Shown here: one piece after another, positions 51,385 to 62,151 of the stretch
Numbering within the stretch: position 1 is the first letter of the stretch
How the letters are laid out: the number at the start of each line of letters is the position of its first letter
Assembly (NCBI RefSeq): GCF_963422335.1
Contig: NZ_OY729424.1
Location: 4,402,001 to 4,466,000, forward strand
DNA from: an uncultured Roseateles sp.
Lineage (GTDB): Bacteria; Pseudomonadota; Gammaproteobacteria; Burkholderiales; Burkholderiaceae_C
Length of the DNA stretch: 64,000 nt
Direction: 5' to 3'
The notes under the pieces: generated by a model
The model's input: only the letters and a program-made list of their open reading frames with translations
What the model was told of the DNA's origin: nothing
The model's database searches: none
Program-made: the position numbers and the translations under genes

Positions 51385-54339
51385 TCAGAACTTGTAGCGT
51401 GCGCCGAACAGGATCTCGCGCCCGGTCACGTTGTAGACCACCGCGCTGTTGCGTGCGCGGCTGATGAACTGGTCGTTGACCTGGTTCGTCAGGTTCACCC
51501 CTTCCAAGGTCAGTTCCAGCTTGTCATTGACCTTGTAGGAGATCGACGCATCCACATTGACCGAGCTGTTCTTGCCCTCGACATCGTTGTTGTTCTGGCC
51601 CGGCACGCGGGTCAGGAAACCGCTGCGGTAGGAGCCCGAGATGCGTGCGCTGAAGGTGCCGTCGTCGTAGTACAGCGTGGCGTTGTAGAACTTGGGGCTC
51701 AGGTTCAGCAGGTCGTCGGTGATGGTCGCATTGCTGGTCGGCGAGACCAGGTAGTCGATCTTCGACTTCACATAGGTGTAGTTGGCCAGCAAGCCGAAGT
51801 TCTTCCACCGGCCCGGCAGGAAGGTGAAGGGCTGCTGGTAGTTCAGTTCCAGGCCGGTCAGCTTGCCGCCGTTGGTATTGATAGGCGTGGTGACCTGGAA
51901 CACCTCGTCACCGGTGAAGTTGGCCGGCAGCAGGCTCAGCGGCAGGCCGGTGTCCTTGAACGGGATGTTGGTGCGCAGGCTCTGGATATAGGTGCTGATG
52001 TTCTTCTGGAACAGCCCCAGGCCGAGGAAGGCGTTCTTGTCGAAGTACCACTCGAAGCTGCCATCCAGCGTCTTGGCACGGAAGGGCTTCAGCAGCGGGT
52101 TGCCGCTGGTGATCGACAGGGTGCCGGTGGTGCTGATGGTGCCGCCGGGGTTCAGATTGCCCAGCTGCGGCCGCGCCATCACCTTGGCCGCGGCCAGGCG
52201 CACGATGACGTCCTTGCTCAGATTCGCGGCCACATTGATCGAGGGCAGCCAATCGTCATAGGTATTGGTGACGGTGACCTCGGTGCCGCCTCCGGTGGCC
52301 TGGTAGCCGTTGGCCACCTGCTTGGTCTTCACATAGCGGGTGCCCAGATTGCCCTTCAGCGGAATGCCGCCCAGCGAGGTGCTGAAGTCGGCCATCAGGA
52401 AGCCGCCGGTGTCGGTCTCGGTCACCGAGCGGTTGTTGCCGCGGGCATTGCCATTGGTGATGGATGACAGGGTGAAGTCGCCGGGTCCGCCGGCAGGGCC
52501 GCTCTTCACGCAGTTGCAGTAGATGTCGTAGGCGGCGGCGATCGCGTTCAGGTCGGGGATGACCCAGGCCGTCGGCGTGCCGGCGGGCAGGCTCTGGCCC
52601 TTGCCGAAGCCGCTCAGCATCGTTGTCAGGTTGGCGATCGGCATGCCGGCCGGCGGCGCGAAGATGGTGTCGTTCTGGTTGATGCGGCGGAACTCGTAGG
52701 TGTCGAACAGGTATTGCTTGTAGTCACCGCCGGCACGCAGGGTCAGCTTGTCGGGAATGGCCTCCCAGGCCAGATCCAGATGGGCCACGTCGTTGCGGTT
52801 GTTCGAGCCCTGCGGGCGGATGCGGATCTCGCTGGTGGTGGTGTTGGCCACGGTCACCGGCTGGGTGCCGGAGGCCACCGTCGGCACCGGCACCAGGGTC
52901 AGCGCACCGCCCACCTTGGCCGGGTCGAAGGGATAGCCGATGGCGGGCAGGCGGTCATTGCCGCGGAAGTCCATCGTGTAGCCGTTGACGTTGAGTGCGT
53001 CCAGGGTGGTGGTCGTCTGTACCGGATTGCGGAACTTGGACTGGGCGCGGCCGACCTTGGCATTGAGCTTCCAGTAGTCGCCGATGTCCTGCTCCAGGGT
53101 CAGCGTGGGCTGGGTGAAGGTGGTGCTCAGCACGTCGAAGCGCGACTCGGCACGTATGTCCACGCCGTTGAAGGTACCGGTCTGCAGGGCGCCATTGCTG
53201 TCGAAGGTGGCGTTGACGACGCTGGTCTGCGGCTTGCCGCCCTGGGCGGCCGTGCGGCTGAAGGAGATCGCCTCCAGGAAGTCCTCCTGGCGGGTGGCCT
53301 TGAGCTTGGCGTACAGCATGTCCAGGGTCAGCAAGGTGCCATCCTGGGGCTTGAACTGGACGGCGCCGGTCAGGCCCAGGCGGTCCTGATCGTGGGTCAG
53401 GCGGCCGTAGCGCGGCAGGCGCGGATGGAAGTTGCCTGCGCTGCTGGCGGCGTTGTACGCGGCGATGTTCTCCGGCGTGCCGACCAGGCGGGGCACGCCT
53501 TGCGCGGCCGGGCCACAGGTGGTCGCCGTCGAGTTGCTCGGATTGGCCGGCGTCACGCCGGTCGGGGCGCACCAGCCGCCGCTGGAGGCGCCGTTGTCCC
53601 AGCGCACGGTGGAGAAGCCCTCCTCCAGCAGGGTGCGCTTCGAGTAGGCCCCCGACAGCAGCACGCCGATCTTGCGATCGGCAAAGGTGTTGGCCACCAG
53701 AAAGGCCATGCGCGGGTCGGTGGTGCCGGACAGATCGTTGTAGCGGCCCTTGACCGACACGGTGGAGGTGAAGTTCTTGAAATCGAAGGGGCGCGAGGTC
53801 TGCAGATCGACGGTGGCGCCCAGCGAACCCTCATCGACATCGGCCGAGGAACTCTTGCGCACGGTGATGGAGTTGAACAGCTCGGCGGCGAACACATTGA
53901 AGTCGAAGCCACGCGAACGGTTGGCGCCGCCCGAGCTGTCGGTGCCGCCCGTGGTGGCCAGGGCCTCGATGCCGTTGATGCGCACGCGGGTGAAGTCCAG
54001 CCCCAGGCCGCGCACGGTGATGTTGCGGCCCTCGCCGGCGTCACGGTCGATGACCACGCCGGGGATACGTTGCAGCGACTCGGCCAGGTTGGTGTCGGGG
54101 AACTTGGCAATGTCCTCCGCCTTGATGACGTCAACAATGCCCGAGTCCAGCCGCTTCTTGTTCAGCGCGCTCTCCAGCGAGGCGCGGAAGCCGGTGATCA
54201 CGACCGCCTCCAGCGCCTTGGGCTCCTCGGCGGCGGCCTGGGCCTGGGCGCCGCTGAGGGCGAACAAAGAGCTGGAGCCCAGCAGGCAGGCTGCGAGCTT
54301 GGACAGTCGGGGCGGGTTGAGCCTGTGGCGGGTTTGCAT
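51385..54339 (-). CDS. TonB-dependent receptor, carbohydrate type
   Basis: A 984-aa outer-membrane receptor. It has a signal peptide (about 1-35), a TonB-box-like stretch VVITGFRASLESAL, the plug motif DTNLAESLQRIPGVVIDRD, GRNITVRGLG, and a 22-strand barrel ending in Phe (FGARYKF). The sequence is of the Xanthomonas/Caulobacter-type receptor group that often imports plant oligosaccharides. The ATG at 54339 has AGGAG eight bases before it. With the pectin genes on both sides, oligogalacturonides or rhamnogalacturonan pieces are likely ligands. Confidence 0.9.
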   Translation of the reverse strand: MQTRHRLNPPRLSKLAACLLGSSSLFALSGAQAQAAAEEPKALEAVVITGFRASLESALNKKRLDSGIVDVIKAEDIAKFPDTNLAESLQRIPGVVIDRDAGEGRNITVRGLGLDFTRVRINGIEALATTGGTDSSGGANRSRGFDFNVFAAELFNSITVRKSSSADVDEGSLGATVDLQTSRPFDFKNFTSTVSVKGRYNDLSGTTDPRMAFLVANTFADRKIGVLLSGAYSKRTLLEEGFSTVRWDNGASSGGWCAPTGVTPANPSNSTATTCGPAAQGVPRLVGTPENIAAYNAASSAGNFHPRLPRYGRLTHDQDRLGLTGAVQFKPQDGTLLTLDMLYAKLKATRQEDFLEAISFSRTAAQGGKPQTSVVNATFDSNGALQTGTFNGVDIRAESRFDVLSTTFTQPTLTLEQDIGDYWKLNAKVGRAQSKFRNPVQTTTTLDALNVNGYTMDFRGNDRLPAIGYPFDPAKVGGALTLVPVPTVASGTQPVTVANTTTSEIRIRPQGSNNRNDVAHLDLAWEAIPDKLTLRAGGDYKQYLFDTYEFRRINQNDTIFAPPAGMPIANLTTMLSGFGKGQSLPAGTPTAWVIPDLNAIAAAYDIYCNCVKSGPAGGPGDFTLSSITNGNARGNNRSVTETDTGGFLMADFSTSLGGIPLKGNLGTRYVKTKQVANGYQATGGGTEVTVTNTYDDWLPSINVAANLSKDVIVRLAAAKVMARPQLGNLNPGGTISTTGTLSITSGNPLLKPFRAKTLDGSFEWYFDKNAFLGLGLFQKNISTYIQSLRTNIPFKDTGLPLSLLPANFTGDEVFQVTTPINTNGGKLTGLELNYQQPFTFLPGRWKNFGLLANYTYVKSKIDYLVSPTSNATITDDLLNLSPKFYNATLYYDDGTFSARISGSYRSGFLTRVPGQNNNDVEGKNSSVNVDASISYKVNDKLELTLEGVNLTNQVNDQFISRARNSAVVYNVTGREILFGARYKF

Positions 54340-54491
54340 TGTTGTGTCTCCTGATTGATTCGTCAGCACATGCGGGCGCGGCAAGCGCACGCACGGTGGC
54401 ATGCCATGCACGGACAGCCCGGCTAACCGGCACTCGGTCCGTCAGTCAATTCATCGGTGGGGGCGCACGCAGGACGCCGCAAAAGGGGCAA

Positions 54492-54513
54492 CCGGTCGCT
54501 GCAGTGCGACCGG
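54492..54513 (-). terminator. Hairpin after kdgF
   Basis: Perfect 8-bp stem CCGGTCGC/GCGACCGG with a 6-base loop, 9 bp past the kdgF stop; read leftward it is followed by TTGCCCCTTTTG. It probably lowers or ends transcription between kdgF and the receptor gene, but the T-run is displaced. Confidence 0.5.
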
Positions 54514-54522
54514 CCGCATCGT

Positions 54523-54855
54523 TTAGAGGTAATCCTCGCGGCGCGGGGAGAACTGATCGAGCAGGGTGCTGCCGGCTTCCAGGGCGACGACGCCATGGCT
54601 GTGCAGGCGGGGCGCCACAAAGGCGTCGCCGACGCGCAAGACGCGCTTCTCACCGGCGACCTCGGCCTCGAACGAGCCGGCCAGCACATAGGCGATCTGG
54701 TCGTGGGCGTCGTGGGCGTGCGGGGTGCCGATGGCGCCCTTGTCGAACTGCACCAGCACCGACATCAGCTCGGGTGTCTGGCCGACGATCTTGCGGCGTA
54801 TGCCCTCGCCCAGCTCGGTCCAGGGCGTGCTTGCGTTGTCAAAGTAGTGGCTCAT
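54523..54855 (-). CDS. kdgF: Pectin degradation cupin KdgF
   Basis: A 110-aa single-domain cupin. KdgF speeds the opening of unsaturated galacturonate to the linear 4-deoxy-5-hexoseulose uronate used by KduI. The metal-binding cupin motif is PHAHDAHDQIAYVLAGSFE (two His, Gln, and a later His in APRLHSHGVV). The length is typical. It has a GGAG ribosome site. It is divergent from kduI, with KdgR-like palindromes in between. Confidence 0.9.
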   Translation of the reverse strand: MSHYFDNASTPWTELGEGIRRKIVGQTPELMSVLVQFDKGAIGTPHAHDAHDQIAYVLAGSFEAEVAGEKRVLRVGDAFVAPRLHSHGVVALEAGSTLLDQFSPRREDYL

Positions 54856-54905
54856 GGCTTGTCTCCGCCGAAATCGCTCGCCTAGGGTTGGCCCGGGGCG
54901 CAGGG

Positions 54906-54969
54906 GATGTTTGAAACATCGATTCGTTGGTACTATAGCGCCATCAAGTTGTTTTGAAACAGTGGTTCA
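54906..54969. promoter_or_regulatory. KdgR-like palindromes between kdgF and kduI
   Basis: GATGTTTGAAACATC (54906-54920) is a perfect palindrome, and TGAAACAGTGGTTCA (54955-54969) a near-perfect one. The second, and the site before kdgK, share GAAAC-AGY-G-TTC. They lie 51 bp from the kdgF ATG and 117 bp from the kduI ATG. Confidence 0.55.
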
Positions 54970-55085
54970 CTAAATAGAAACCATAATTCCGGGAAAGTCC
55001 CGAGACGCGTTAGTCTTGCAAGCAATAAGGCCCCACAGCGCTGCCCATCGGCGCACCGAATCAAGAGAAAGAGCAGGAAAACACC

Positions 55086-55922
55086 ATGGAAATTCGCCAG
55101 CCCATACACAGCGAACACGCCAAGCAGCTGGACACCGAAGGCCTGCGCCGCCACTTCCTGGTGGACGGCATGTTCCAGCCCGACCAGGCCACGCTGACCT
55201 ACAGCCAGATCGACCGCATCATCGTGGGCGGCATCATGCCGGTGACCAAGCCGGTGACCTTCGCCCCCGAGCTGGGCCGCCATACCGGCACCGACTTCTT
55301 TCTGCAGCGCCGCGAACTGGGCCTGATCAATATCGGCGGCGCGGCCCGCGTCAAGGTCGATGAGCAGACCTTCGACATCGGTGCACGCGAGGCCTTGTAC
55401 GTCGGCCAGGGCGCCAAGCTGCTGGAGTTCAGCAGCGTTGATGCCGCCAACCCGGCCAAGCTCTACTTCAATTGCGCACCGGCCCATACCGCCTATCCGC
55501 ACAAGAAGATCACCCTGGCCGAGGCCTCGCCCGAGACCCTGGGCTCGCCCGAGACCAGCAACCGCCGCACCATCCACAAATTCATCGTCCCCGATGTGCT
55601 GCCGACCTGCCAGCTGCTGATGGGCATGACCACGCTTGCGCCCGGCAGCCTGTGGAACACCATGCCCTGCCACACCCATGACCGCCGCATGGAGGTGTAC
55701 TTCTACTTCGACATGAGCGCGGACGCGGTCGTCTTCCACATGATGGGCGAGCCGACGCAAACGCGGCACCTGGTCGTGCGCAACGAGCAGGCCGTGATCA
55801 ACCCGAGCTGGTCCATGCACGCCGGCGTGGGCACCCAGGCCTACACCTTCATCTGGGGCATGGTTGGCGAGAACCAGGTCTTCAAGGACATGGACCACGT
55901 GCCCATGACCGCCCTGCGCTGA
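55086..55922 (+). CDS. kduI: 5-dehydro-4-deoxy-D-glucuronate isomerase
   Basis: A 278-aa KduI. It converts 4-deoxy-L-threo-5-hexosulose uronate to 3-deoxy-D-glycero-2,5-hexodiulosonate. The zinc ligands are in MPCHTHDRRMEVYFYF (two His and Glu) and a further His in WSMHAGVG. FKDMDHVPM closes the protein as in relatives. The ATG at 55086 has AGGA upstream. kduD, the next enzyme, follows after 20 bp. Confidence 0.97.
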   Translation: MEIRQPIHSEHAKQLDTEGLRRHFLVDGMFQPDQATLTYSQIDRIIVGGIMPVTKPVTFAPELGRHTGTDFFLQRRELGLINIGGAARVKVDEQTFDIGAREALYVGQGAKLLEFSSVDAANPAKLYFNCAPAHTAYPHKKITLAEASPETLGSPETSNRRTIHKFIVPDVLPTCQLLMGMTTLAPGSLWNTMPCHTHDRRMEVYFYFDMSADAVVFHMMGEPTQTRHLVVRNEQAVINPSWSMHAGVGTQAYTFIWGMVGENQVFKDMDHVPMTALR

Positions 55923-55942
55923 ACCCACGGAAAGACAAGCAA

Positions 55943-56704
55943 ATGATTCTCGACAACTTTCAATTGAAGGGCCGCGTCGCCATCGTCACCGGTTGCGACA
56001 CGGGCCTGGGCCAGGGCATGGCCAGGGCGCTGGCCCAGGCCGGTGCGGACGTGGTGGGTGTCAATGTCAGCGAACCGAAGGAGACGCAGATCCAGGTCGA
56101 GGGCATGGGCCGACGATTCCTGGACCTGCGCGCCAATCTTTCCGACATCAGCTGCCTCGACGGCCTGATCGACAAGGCCAAGACCCTCACCGGCCGCGTG
56201 GACATCCTGGTCAACAACGCCGGCATCATCCGCCGCGACGATGCGATCAAGTTCAGCGAAAAGGACTGGGACGATGTCATCGACCTGAACCTGAAGACGG
56301 TGTATTTCTTCTCGCAGGCGGTGGCGCGGCAGTACATCGCCCAGGGCACCGGCGGCAAGATCATCAATGTGGCCTCGATGCTGTCCTTCCAGGGCGGCGT
56401 GCGCGTGCCCTCCTACACCGCCAGCAAGAGCGGCGTGATGGGCATCACCCGCGCCATGGCCAATGAATGGGCCTCGCACCGCATCAATGTCAATGCGATC
56501 GCGCCGGGCTATATGGCCACCAACAACACCGCCGCGCTGCGCGCCGACGAGGGGCGCAATGCCGCCATCCTCGAGCGCATCCCGGCCGGCCGCTGGGGCA
56601 TTCCCGACGACCTGGCCGGCCCGGTCGTGTTCCTGGCCTCGCAGGCGTCGGACTATGTGAACGGCTACACGGTGGCCGTCGACGGCGGCTGGCTGGCCCG
56701 CTGA
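55943..56704 (+). CDS. kduD: 2-deoxy-D-gluconate 3-dehydrogenase (KDG-forming)
   Basis: A 253-aa classical SDR. It reduces the KduI product to 2-keto-3-deoxygluconate with NADH. The NAD loop is VTGCDTGLGQGMA, NNAGIIRR follows, and the catalytic Tyr/Lys are in PSYTASKSG. The C-terminal FLASQASDYVNGYTVAVDGG is typical of KduD. Product passes to KdgK. Confidence 0.96.
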   Translation: MILDNFQLKGRVAIVTGCDTGLGQGMARALAQAGADVVGVNVSEPKETQIQVEGMGRRFLDLRANLSDISCLDGLIDKAKTLTGRVDILVNNAGIIRRDDAIKFSEKDWDDVIDLNLKTVYFFSQAVARQYIAQGTGGKIINVASMLSFQGGVRVPSYTASKSGVMGITRAMANEWASHRINVNAIAPGYMATNNTAALRADEGRNAAILERIPAGRWGIPDDLAGPVVFLASQASDYVNGYTVAVDGGWLAR

Positions 56705-56780
56705 GTCTTTTCACCGGCGCTGACCCGGCCCGCAGAACGGCCGGGCGGCGCGCACTCACAGCCCGCTGGAGACACGGCGA

Positions 56781-57668
56781 ATGTATGAAAACAAGCGCTT
56801 AGGCTTTCTGTTCGTCCTGCCCTTTGTGCTGGGCGTGCTGGGCTTCAAGCTGTTCCCCTTCGTGATGAGCTTCTGCTTGAGCTTCACGCAGTACGACGTC
56901 ATCAATCCGCCCGAGTTCATCGGCATGGAGAACTACAAGGAGCTGTTCGGCGCCGACCCGCTGTTCCGCAAGTCCTTGGGCGTGACGATGCTGTTCGCGC
57001 TGCTGGCCGTGCCCATGCGCGTCGGCTTTGCGCTGTTCATTGCCCATGTCTTGAACTTCAAGATGCGGGGCATCAACTTCTTCCGCTCGGCCTTCTATCT
57101 GCCGTCCATCCTCGGCGGGTCTATCGCCGTGGCCGTGCTGTGGCGCTTCATCTTCTCGCAGAAGGGCCTGGTCAATCTGGTGCTGGCCAAGGTCGGCATA
57201 GACCCCATCTCCTGGCTGGCCGACGAGCATTTCTCGATGTGGACCATCGTGCTGCTGTTCACCTGGCAGTTCGGCTCGGCGATGGTGATCTTTCTGGCCG
57301 CGCTGCAGAACGTGCCGATCCCGCTGTACGAGGCGGCCGAGATCGACGGCGCCTCCAAGCGCCAGCAGTTCTTCCGCATCACCGTGCCGCTGATCACGCC
57401 GGTGATCTTCTTCAACATCATCATGCAGATGGTCCATGCCTTCCAGGAGTTCAACGGCCCCTACATGATCACCGAGGGCGGGCCGCTGCAATCGACCTAT
57501 GTGCTGGCGCTCTATATCTACGACCAGAGCTTCCGCTTCTTCAACCTCGGCTATGGCGCGGCCCTGTCCTGGGTGCTGTTCGCCCTGGTGGCCCTGATGA
57601 GCGGCATCTCGTTCTGGAGCTCCAAGTACTGGGTGTTCTATTCGGGTGAGAAGGAGCAGAAGCGATGA
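56781..57668 (+). CDS. togM: Oligogalacturonide-type ABC permease 1 (TogM-like)
   Basis: A 295-aa permease with six membrane segments. The cytoplasmic EAA loop that contacts the ATPase is EAAEIDGASKRQQFFRITVP (about residues 190-209). It belongs to the MalF/UgpA class. The order permease-permease-ATPase-binding protein matches TogMNAB, the oligogalacturonide importer of pectinolytic enterobacteria. The substrate is inferred from kduID upstream and ogl downstream. Its stop overlaps the second permease by 4 bp. Confidence 0.85.
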   Translation: MYENKRLGFLFVLPFVLGVLGFKLFPFVMSFCLSFTQYDVINPPEFIGMENYKELFGADPLFRKSLGVTMLFALLAVPMRVGFALFIAHVLNFKMRGINFFRSAFYLPSILGGSIAVAVLWRFIFSQKGLVNLVLAKVGIDPISWLADEHFSMWTIVLLFTWQFGSAMVIFLAALQNVPIPLYEAAEIDGASKRQQFFRITVPLITPVIFFNIIMQMVHAFQEFNGPYMITEGGPLQSTYVLALYIYDQSFRFFNLGYGAALSWVLFALVALMSGISFWSSKYWVFYSGEKEQKR

Positions 57669-58516
57669 GCCTCGTCCTCCCCCGTGACCGCGGTAATCCG
57701 CTGCTGCGCTATGTGGCGCTGGGCGTTGTCGCTGTCGTCATGCTCTACCCGCTGCTGTGGCTGATCGGCGCCTCGTTCAAGGGCAATGCCGAGATCTTCA
57801 CCGAGATCGGCTTCTGGCCCAGCCGCTTCGACTTCACCGCCTATGCCAAGGGCTGGAAGACCAGCACCGAGTACAGCTTCGCGACCTATTTCCTGAACTC
57901 GTTTCTGATCACGGTGCCGCGCATCATCGTCACGGTGATCTCCTGCGTGCTGGTGGCCTATGCCTTCGCCCGCTTCGAGTTCTGGGGCAAGAAGTTCCTG
58001 TTTTCCATCATGGTCGGCACGATGATGCTGCCGCTGATCATCCTGCGCCTGCCCCAGTACCTGATGTTCAAGGGGCTGGGCTGGCTGGACACCTATGTGC
58101 CGCTGATACTGCCCTCGGCCTTTGCCACAGACACCTTCTTCGTCTTCATGCTGGTGCAGTTCCTGCGCGGCATTCCCCGCGATATGGAGGAGGCAGCGCA
58201 GATCGACGGCTGCAATGCGCTGCAGCTGCTGTGGCACATCATCGTGCCGCTGCTCAAGCCCGCCATCATCTCGGTGATCGTGTTCCAGTTCATCTGGACG
58301 ATGAACGACTTCATGGGGCCGCTGATCTATCTGTCGACAGTGGAGAAGTACCCGGTGTCGCTGGCTTTGAAGATGAGCATAGGCGCCACAGAAGAGGTCG
58401 AATGGGCCAGCGTGATCGCGATCTCGGTGGTGGCACTGATCCCCTCGGTGGGCGTGTTCTTCCTCGCCCAGCGCCACTTCATCGAAGGCGCCACCTCCAG
58501 CGGCGTCAAGGGCTGA
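57665..58516 (+). CDS. togN: Oligogalacturonide-type ABC permease 2 (TogN-like)
   Basis: A 283-aa MalG/UgpE-class permease with six spans and the EAA loop EEAAQIDGCNALQLLWHIIV (about 177-196). It pairs with the first permease to form the channel. The C-terminal segment ends QRHFIEGATSSGVKG, as in MalG-like proteins. The ATPase gene begins 32 bp later. Confidence 0.86.
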   Translation: MSLVLPRDRGNPLLRYVALGVVAVVMLYPLLWLIGASFKGNAEIFTEIGFWPSRFDFTAYAKGWKTSTEYSFATYFLNSFLITVPRIIVTVISCVLVAYAFARFEFWGKKFLFSIMVGTMMLPLIILRLPQYLMFKGLGWLDTYVPLILPSAFATDTFFVFMLVQFLRGIPRDMEEAAQIDGCNALQLLWHIIVPLLKPAIISVIVFQFIWTMNDFMGPLIYLSTVEKYPVSLALKMSIGATEEVEWASVIAISVVALIPSVGVFFLAQRHFIEGATSSGVKG

Positions 58517-58548
58517 CAAAGCCAAAAAGAATCAGACGGAGACATGCA

Positions 58549-59675
<1,127 letters not shown>

Positions 59676-59676
<1 letters not shown>

Positions 59677-60977
59677 TGAAGCCCGCGCTGAACCGCCGAC
59701 GCGCGCTGCTGGCCGCCCTGGCGCTTTGCGCAACGGCCCAGCCGGCACGGGCCGAAGACAGCGTGCTGCGCTTCGCCTGGTGGGGCGGAGGTGCCCGCCA
59801 CCAGGCCACCCTGAAGGCCATTGCCGCCTTCGAGCGCAAGAACCCCGGGGTCAAGATCAAGGCCGAGTACATGGGCTTCAACGGCTATCTGGAGCGGCTG
59901 ACGACCCAGATCGCCGGTGGCTCCGAGCCCGATGTGATGCAGATCAACTGGGCCTGGATGGCGATGTTCTCCAAGCGAGGCAATGGCTTCACCGATCTGT
60001 ACCAGCACAAGCAGGTGCTGGCCCTGGACCAGTTCAGCGCCGAGGACCTGGCCATGGGCACGGTGGCCGGGCGGTTGAATGCGCTGCCGGTGTCCTACAG
60101 CGCGCGGGTGCTGCTGTGGAACGAGGCGGCGTTCAAACGCGCCGGCGTGCCGCTGCCGACAACCTGGGACGAGCTGTTCGCCACCGGCAAGCAGTTCCAG
60201 CAGAAGCTCGGCGACCAGGCCTATCCGCTGGATGGCGAGCTCTACGACATGATTCTGCTGTCGCAGGCCTATGTGCAGCAGAAGTACGGCACGCCCTATG
60301 TGGACCCCAAGCTGCCCCAGGTGGCGATGACCCCCGCCGCCGCGCTGGAATGGGTGCAGATCTACAAGAAGCTGATTGACGGCCATGTGGCCACGCCGCT
60401 GAAGCTGCGCGCCAGCCTCGGCGGTGCCGAGAAGGCGACCGAGCAGCAGCAGGACTGGGTGGTCGGCAACTGGGCCGGCAACTTCACCTGGGACTCGTCG
60501 ATCGGCCTGCGCGAAAGCACGCTGGACAAGCAGCAAAAACTGACCCTGGGCGACTTCCCCACCCTGCCCGGGGCCAAAAACAGCGGCATGTTCGGCCGCC
60601 CGACGGTGATGTTCGCCGTCGGCCGCAACAGCAAGAAGGCCGAGATTGCGGCCAGGCTGATCAACTTCCTGTTGTGCGACCCCGAGGCGGCGCTGATTCT
60701 CGGCCGCACCCGCGGCGTGCCGCTGGTCGATGCGCAGTTCCAGTTGCTGGTCAAGGAAAAGAAGCTGCCTGAGCTGGAACTGCGCGCCTACGAGCAGATC
60801 AAGAAACAGAAGCTGGCCGGCAATATCGCCCTGCCCTCACCGCTGTTCGAACATGCCCGCATGCAGAAATTCATGCGCGAGGTGTTCGAGACCGTGGCCT
60901 ACGGCAAGACCAGCGACCAAGACGCCGCGACCCGTCTGATTGAAGACGGCAACGCCTTGTTGAGACGAATCAAGTAG
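59676..60977 (+). CDS. togB: Sugar ABC transporter binding protein (TogB-like)
   Basis: A 433-aa periplasmic binding protein of the family 1 sugar type. It has a signal peptide (1-26, ending ARA; RRR at the start), then RFAWWGGGARHQATLKAI and FERKNPGVKIKAEY, typical of cluster-B/D sugar binders. ATG 59676 shares its A with the ATPase stop (TGATG); a GTG one codon earlier is possible. Its place last in the transporter set and before ogl supports oligogalacturonide binding. Confidence 0.88.
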
Positions 60978-60987
60978 CAAGCCCATC

Positions 60988-62151
60988 ATGAGCAAATCCA
61001 CCCAACGCCAGCTGAAGTTCGAGACCCGTGTCGACGCCGACACCGGCGCCCGCGTGACCCGGCTCACGCCCACCGACGTGACCTGCCACCGCAACTACTT
61101 CTATCAGAAGTGCTTCACCAACGACGGCTCCAAGCTGATCTTCGGCGCCGAGTACGGCCCGCAGGCGTCGCCGAACTGGAACTACCACCTGCTGGACCTG
61201 CAGACTGAAGAAGCCACCCAGCTGACCGACCAGAAGGGCGAGAACACCTTCGGCGGCTTTCTGAGCCCTGACGATCGGCATCTGTACTTCGTGCGCGCCG
61301 AGCGCCAGCTGATACGGCTGACCCTGGCCGATCTGAGCGAGGACGTCGTCTACACCGTGCCCCAGGGTTGGGTCGGCTACGGCACCTGGGTGTCGAACAG
61401 CGCCTGCACCCAGATGGTCGGCATCGAGATCCATGCCGACGACTGGTTCCCGCTGAGCGACTGGAAGAAATTCCACGAGATGTTCCATGCCAAGCCGCGC
61501 TGCCGGCTGATACGCATCGACTTGGCCACGGGCCAGCGCGAAGTGATCCTGGAGAAAGACGGCTGGCTGGGTCACCCGCAATACCGCCCCTTCGACGACA
61601 ACACGGTGGCCTACTGCCACGAGGGCCCGCACGACCTGGTGGACGCGCGCATGTGGTTCCTCAACGAGGACGGCACGAATATCCGCTGCGGCAAGAAGCA
61701 TCTCGAAGGCGAAGCCTGCACCCATGAGTTCTGGGTGCCGGACGGCTCGGCGATGATCTATGTCTCCTATCTGAAGGGCCAGAGCGACCGCTGGATCTGC
61801 TCGCTGGACCCGGTCACGCTGGAGAGCAAGCGCCTGGTGCTGATGCCGCCTTGCTCGCACCTGATGAGCAACCAGGACGGCACGCTGCTGATCGGCGACG
61901 GCTGCGACTCGCCGGCGGACGTGGCCGACACCAGCAGCCACCAGATCAAGACCGACCCCTATCTGCATCTGTTCGATCTGAAGGCCGGCACCGAACGTTC
62001 GGTGGCACGGCATGACAGCTCCTGGCGCGTCTACAAGGGCAACCGCCAGGTCACCCATCCGCACCCCTCGTTCACGCCGGACCAGCGCCAGGTGCTGTAC
62101 AGCTCCGACGCCGAGGGCGAGCCGGCGCTCTATCTGGCCGACCTGGCATGA
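60988..62151 (+). CDS. ogl: Oligogalacturonate lyase (PL22)
   Basis: A 387-aa cytoplasmic seven-bladed propeller lyase. It splits imported di- and oligogalacturonates into unsaturated monomers. No signal peptide is present. Segments such as NYFYQKCFTNDGSKLIFGAE, EIHADDWFPLSDWKKFHEMF in overlapping pieces, WLGHPQYRPF and the His-rich HEFWVPDG, GNRQVTHPHPSFTPD match Ogl proteins; the histidines hold the Mn ion. Products feed KdgF and KduI. Its stop overlaps the next ATG by 4 bp. Confidence 0.95.
   Translation: MSKSTQRQLKFETRVDADTGARVTRLTPTDVTCHRNYFYQKCFTNDGSKLIFGAEYGPQASPNWNYHLLDLQTEEATQLTDQKGENTFGGFLSPDDRHLYFVRAERQLIRLTLADLSEDVVYTVPQGWVGYGTWVSNSACTQMVGIEIHADDWFPLSDWKKFHEMFHAKPRCRLIRIDLATGQREVILEKDGWLGHPQYRPFDDNTVAYCHEGPHDLVDARMWFLNEDGTNIRCGKKHLEGEACTHEFWVPDGSAMIYVSYLKGQSDRWICSLDPVTLESKRLVLMPPCSHLMSNQDGTLLIGDGCDSPADVADTSSHQIKTDPYLHLFDLKAGTERSVARHDSSWRVYKGNRQVTHPHPSFTPDQRQVLYSSDAEGEPALYLADLA

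Noticed and set aside
54340..54522. KdgR-like site before the TonB receptor
   Set aside because: Read in full; no GAAAC/GTTTC palindrome found, only the kdgF hairpin and GC-rich leader.
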